From Phascolarctobacterium sp. (GTDB lineage Bacteria > Bacillota > Negativicutes > Acidaminococcales > Acidaminococcaceae), in assembly GCA_004558595.1 (NCBI GenBank), contig SFCN01000070.1:1-8623 (forward strand): DNA of 8,623 nt. Direction: 5' to 3'. The translations under genes and the position numbers were made by a program. The stretch's first letter is position 1; every line of letters begins with the position of its first letter. The notes under the pieces are model-generated. The model worked only from the letters and a program-made list of their open reading frames with translations. It was not told where the DNA came from and did no database searches. Shown here piece by piece: positions 6,344 to 8,623 of this stretch.

Positions 6344-8320
6344 ATGGCAGAAAACAAGCAACAAGTTGAGGAAAAGGCGCTCACTGAGGTAGAAATCAAC
6401 GAGCAAATGCAAAACCGCATTGATAAAATGCATAAGATTGAAGAGCATGGCTGGCGTCCCTTTGGCCGTAGATTCGAGTGGACTCATCGTAGCGCTGATG
6501 TGAAGGAGCAATTCGAAGCTCTGGCTGAAACCGAGGCCGAGGTAAAAATGGCTGGTCGCGTTATGGCTATCCGCGGTCACGGCAAGACCTGCTTTATGGA
6601 TATGCAGGACAAGACCGGTCGCATGCAGCTGTATGTGCGCAAGGATGTGCTGGGTGAAGAGGATTACTCTTTGGTAAAAATGATGGATATTGGTGATACC
6701 ATTGGCGTTACCGGTATTCCCTTCCGCACTCATATGGGAGAAATTTCCATTAAGGTTATTAAAATGGAAATGCTGTCAAAATCCCTGCGTCCTTTGCCGG
6801 AAAAATGGCATGGCCTGAAGGATATCGAAACCCGCTATCGTCAACGTTATGTGGATTTAATTGTAAATCCGGAAGTGCGCGATACCTTTGTAAAGCGTAG
6901 TCAGATTATTAGAAGCGTGCGTGAAGTATTGGATAGTCACGACTTTTTAGAGGTTGAGACTCCGATTTTGAATACCATTGCCGGTGGCGCTGCTGCACGT
7001 CCTTTCATCAGCTACCATAATGCTTTGGATATGCAGGTTTATATGCGTATCGCTCCTGAGCTGTACCTGAAACGCTTGATCGTTGGTGGTATGGACCGTG
7101 TGTACGAGCTGGGGCGCGTGTTCCGTAACGAGGGTATCGACAATAGACATAACCCGGAATTCACCAGTGTGGAGATTTATCAAGCCTTTGCTGATTATCG
7201 CGACATGATGGATTTAACTGAAGAGGTAGTGGTTAAGACTGCCATGAAGGTTCTGGGTACCACTAAAATTACCTATGAAGGCGTGGAAATCGAGCTGGCT
7301 TCTCCCTGGAAGCGTATGAGCATGATTGACGCTGTAAAAGAATACTCTGGCAAGGACTTTACCAATGTAACGGATTTAGAGGAAGCTCGCGCTATGGCTA
7401 AGGAGCTGAATGTTCCTGTGGAGCCTTCCTTTGGCATTGGTAAAATCATTAATGCTTGCTTCGAGGAATATGTTGAGGATAAGCTGATTCAGCCCACCTT
7501 TATTACTGGTCATCCTAAGGAAATTTCTCCCTTGGCCAAGAGCAATCCTGACAATCCGGAAATTACCGACCGTTTCGAGGCTTATATTTATGGCCGCGAA
7601 ATCTGCAACGGTTTTACCGAGCTGAACGACCCCCTTGACCAACGTGAGCGTTTCTTAAAGCAAGTAGAAGAACGCGCTAATGGCGATGAGGAAGCTAATA
7701 TGATGGACGAGGATTTCGTCAATGCGCTGGAGTATGGTCTGCCTCCTACGGGTGGCTTGGGTATCGGCATTGACCGTTTGGTTATGTTCCTGACCGATAG
7801 CTCCACCATTCGAGACGTGCTGTTCTTCCCGACCATGAAGCCCTTGAAGGGTGAGGCTCACCCTGTGGAGCTGCCCGAGCAAATCAGAGGTGAAGTGGCT
7901 CCTGCTGCTGTTGAAGAAGCAAAGGCTGAAGTACCCGAGGCTATTGATTTTTCCAAGGTAGAAATTGAGCCTTTATTTGCTGATTTTGTGGATTTCGAAA
8001 CCTTTAGCAAATCTGATTTCCGTGCTGTAAAGGTAAAGGAATGCATTGCTGTGCCCAAGAGCAAAAAGCTGCTGCAATTTACCTTGGATGATGGCACCGG
8101 TACTGACCGTACAATTTTGAGCGGTATCCATGCCTTCTATGAGCCTGAAGAGCTTTTGGGCAAGACCTTGATCGCTATTGTGAACTTGCCCCCGCGTAAG
8201 ATGATGGGCATTGAGTCCTGTGGCATGCTGTTGAGCGCTGTGCATCATGAAGAGGGTGCAGAGAAGCTGCATCTGCTGCAGGTTGATCCGCACATTCCTG
8301 CGGGAGCGAAGCTGTACTAA
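6344..8320 (+). CDS. lysS: Class II lysyl-tRNA synthetase fused to a C-terminal MetG-C/Trbp111-type tRNA-binding domain
   Basis: The enzyme charges tRNA(Lys) with lysine using ATP in the cytoplasm. The N-terminal OB-fold anticodon-binding domain spans about 68-145. The class II core has motif 1 (about 185-209, ending FLEVETPIL), motif 2 (GRVFRNEGIDNRHNPEFTS, 257-275) and motif 3 (GLGIGIDRLVMF, 471-482). A usual bacterial LysRS ends near residue 500, after FFPTMKPLKG. Here the frame continues for about 155 residues. An Ala/Glu/Pro-rich linker (about 503-540) leads to a second OB-fold domain (about 545-658) with DFRAVKVKECIAV (558-570), SGIHAFYEPEELLGK (593-607), NLPPRKMMGIESCGMLLSA (614-632) and a C-terminal PAGAKLY. 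It resembles the E. coli MetRS C-terminal dimerisation/tRNA-binding domain. No stop or frameshift is seen at the junction. AGGAG (6331-6335) lies 8 nt upstream of ATG. The operon ends at a strong terminator. Confidence 0.96.
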   Translation: MAENKQQVEEKALTEVEINEQMQNRIDKMHKIEEHGWRPFGRRFEWTHRSADVKEQFEALAETEAEVKMAGRVMAIRGHGKTCFMDMQDKTGRMQLYVRKDVLGEEDYSLVKMMDIGDTIGVTGIPFRTHMGEISIKVIKMEMLSKSLRPLPEKWHGLKDIETRYRQRYVDLIVNPEVRDTFVKRSQIIRSVREVLDSHDFLEVETPILNTIAGGAAARPFISYHNALDMQVYMRIAPELYLKRLIVGGMDRVYELGRVFRNEGIDNRHNPEFTSVEIYQAFADYRDMMDLTEEVVVKTAMKVLGTTKITYEGVEIELASPWKRMSMIDAVKEYSGKDFTNVTDLEEARAMAKELNVPVEPSFGIGKIINACFEEYVEDKLIQPTFITGHPKEISPLAKSNPDNPEITDRFEAYIYGREICNGFTELNDPLDQRERFLKQVEERANGDEEANMMDEDFVNALEYGLPPTGGLGIGIDRLVMFLTDSSTIRDVLFFPTMKPLKGEAHPVELPEQIRGEVAPAAVEEAKAEVPEAIDFSKVEIEPLFADFVDFETFSKSDFRAVKVKECIAVPKSKKLLQFTLDDGTGTDRTILSGIHAFYEPEELLGKTLIAIVNLPPRKMMGIESCGMLLSAVHHEEGAEKLHLLQVDPHIPAGAKLY

Positions 8321-8351
8321 TTGTATAGTAGAGAGCTGTAGAAGCATTAAG

Positions 8352-8389
8352 GTGGCTTGCGTTGGTGAAACCGACGCAAGCCACTTTTT
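8352..8389 (+). terminator. Intrinsic terminator of the greA-lysS operon
   Basis: A 14-bp stem pairs 8352-8365 (GTGGCTTGCGTTGG) with 8371-8384 (CCGACGCAAGCCAC), with one G-T wobble and the 5-nt loop TGAAA, followed by TTTTT (8385-8389). It starts 31 bp after the lysS stop and insulates lysS from the rRNA promoter. Confidence 0.95.
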
Positions 8390-8418
8390 AGATACTGCTT
8401 CTCTTGAAAAGGTAAATC

Positions 8419-8456
8419 AAAAAAGTAGTAAAAAACTCAAAAAAACTTGCAAAAAA
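8419..8456 (+). promoter_or_regulatory. Phased A-tracts / UP-element-like region
   Basis: Runs of 6, 6, 7 and 6 A residues sit at 8419-8424, 8430-8435, 8439-8445 and 8451-8456, with centres about 11, 9.5 and 11.5 bp apart, close to one helical turn. They end 3 bp before the -35 box. Such DNA is expected to be curved and to bind the RNA polymerase alpha C-terminal domains, as at strong rRNA promoters. Confidence 0.7.
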
Positions 8457-8459
8457 GTG

Positions 8460-8488
8460 TTGACATAAAAAACTCGCTGTGGTATTAT
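8460..8488 (+). promoter_or_regulatory. rRNA operon promoter
   Basis: TTGACA (8460-8465, perfect -35) is followed after exactly 17 bp by TATTAT (8483-8488, 5/6 to consensus). The expected start is the G at 8495, which would fit the GTP-initiated rrn promoters known in B. subtilis. Downstream lies an rrn-type leader. Confidence 0.85.
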
Positions 8489-8545
8489 ATACAAGTCGAC
8501 GCGATACGGCACTGAAACGAAGCTAAGGTCGCTAGACAAAAGGTA

Positions 8546-8565
8546 GTTCCTTGAAAACTGAACAA
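8546..8565 (+). promoter_or_regulatory. boxA-like antitermination element
   Basis: The segment TTCCTTGAAAACTGAAC (8547-8563) closely resembles the TTCTTTGAAAACT element found before 16S and 23S genes in Bacillota, where NusB and S10 bind the transcript to protect it from early termination. The assignment rests on recalled pattern similarity. Confidence 0.7.
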
Positions 8566-8590
8566 TAACCTATTAAAAAGCGAATGTGCG

Positions 8591-8619
8591 GGTCGAGCGT
8601 TCTGCAAGAACGCGAGACC
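8591..8619 (+). other. RNA hairpin with tandem G-A internal loop in the rrn leader
   Basis: GGTC (8591-8594) pairs with GACC (8616-8619), and GCGTTC (8597-8602) with GAACGC (8608-8613), around a TGCAA loop. The two helices are joined by a symmetric GA/GA internal loop (8595-8596 and 8614-8615), a geometry that can form sheared G-A pairs. It may be part of a processing or protein-binding site. Confidence 0.6.
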
Positions 8620-8623
8620 AAGT

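Larger units (their letters stand above)
8495..8623 (+). other. 5' leader of an rRNA operon (16S gene just beyond window)
   Basis: Transcribed, non-coding sequence runs from the predicted start to the window edge. It shows a possible hairpin (GTC and GCGA at 8495-8504 against TCGC and GAC at 8529-8537), a boxA-like element (8546-8565) and a terminal hairpin (8591-8619). The conserved 16S 5' sequence (AGAGTTTGAT) is not reached, so the identity of the first gene is inferred. A 23S or tRNA start is less likely because a strong promoter lies directly upstream. An unconvincing reading frame at 8247-8468 crosses the terminator and was not called. Confidence 0.75.

Noticed and set aside
5981..6733. 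250-codon open frame on the minus strand over greA and lysS
   Set aside because: It lies wholly antisense to two certain genes, has no recognisable family and looks like a by-product of their codon use.
8247..8468. 73-codon plus-strand frame at the end of lysS
   Set aside because: It overlaps lysS in another frame, crosses the terminator hairpin and runs into the rRNA promoter.
8551..8579. Possible second rRNA promoter (TTGAAA then TAAAAA)
   Set aside because: The TTGAAA belongs to the boxA-like leader element and the -10 match is poor.
1..8623. CRISPR arrays, insertion sequences, tRNA genes, T-boxes or riboswitches
   Set aside because: I looked for repeat-spacer arrays, transposase-like frames, tRNA folds and T-box leaders before lysS and found none.

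Overview
The window looks like a core-genome segment of a low-to-moderate GC Bacillota. Features of several genes (a DASS-type transporter, gut-anaerobe-like codon use, the birA-coaX-dusB-greA-lysS order) make me favour the Negativicutes, perhaps near Phascolarctobacterium or Acidaminococcus. That placement is inference from recall and was not computed. All recognisable genes are on the + strand.

Layout. Bases 1-534 hold the C-terminal part of a divalent-anion/Na+ symporter, closed by an intrinsic terminator (553-597). Next comes birA (725-1723), the biotin ligase/repressor, preceded by GGTTAACC-type repeats that overlap its likely promoter and look like a BirA operator. coaX (1835-2611), a type III pantothenate kinase with its own extended -10 promoter, ends in a strong terminator (2641-2665). 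dusB (2682-3698), a tRNA-dihydrouridine synthase, starts only 16 nt after that terminator. A promoter inside the 3' end of dusB drives a two-gene cassette: an unassigned, possibly Rossmann-like protein (3748-4674) and a protein closely resembling cyanobacterial acyl-ACP reductase (4683-5768), 8 bp apart. A near-consensus promoter (5771-5800), whose -10 box sits between two near-identical 12-bp repeats, drives greA (5852-6328) and lysS (6344-8320). LysS is unusual: the complete synthetase is fused to a C-terminal MetG-C/Trbp111-type tRNA-binding domain. After a strong terminator (8352-8389) come phased A-tracts, a strong promoter (8460-8488) and a transcribed leader with a boxA-like element. 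This is the start of an rRNA operon whose 16S gene would begin just beyond the window.

How the genes work together. Most are housekeeping genes: cofactor supply (BirA for biotinylation, CoaX for CoA), tRNA modification and charging (DusB, LysS), transcription elongation (GreA) and rRNA. The order coaX ... dusB ... lysS ... rrn matches what I recall of Bacillus subtilis (coaX ... dusB-lysS-rrnJ), so it is probably an old cluster. Against that background the cassette at 3748-5768 and the LysS fusion stand out. The cassette is the best candidate for an undescribed system. It pairs an acyl-ACP-reductase-like enzyme, with its catalytic Cys and NAD(P) loop intact, with a conserved partner of unknown role. 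CoA and biotin are both used in fatty-acid synthesis, so a lipid link is plausible but unproven.
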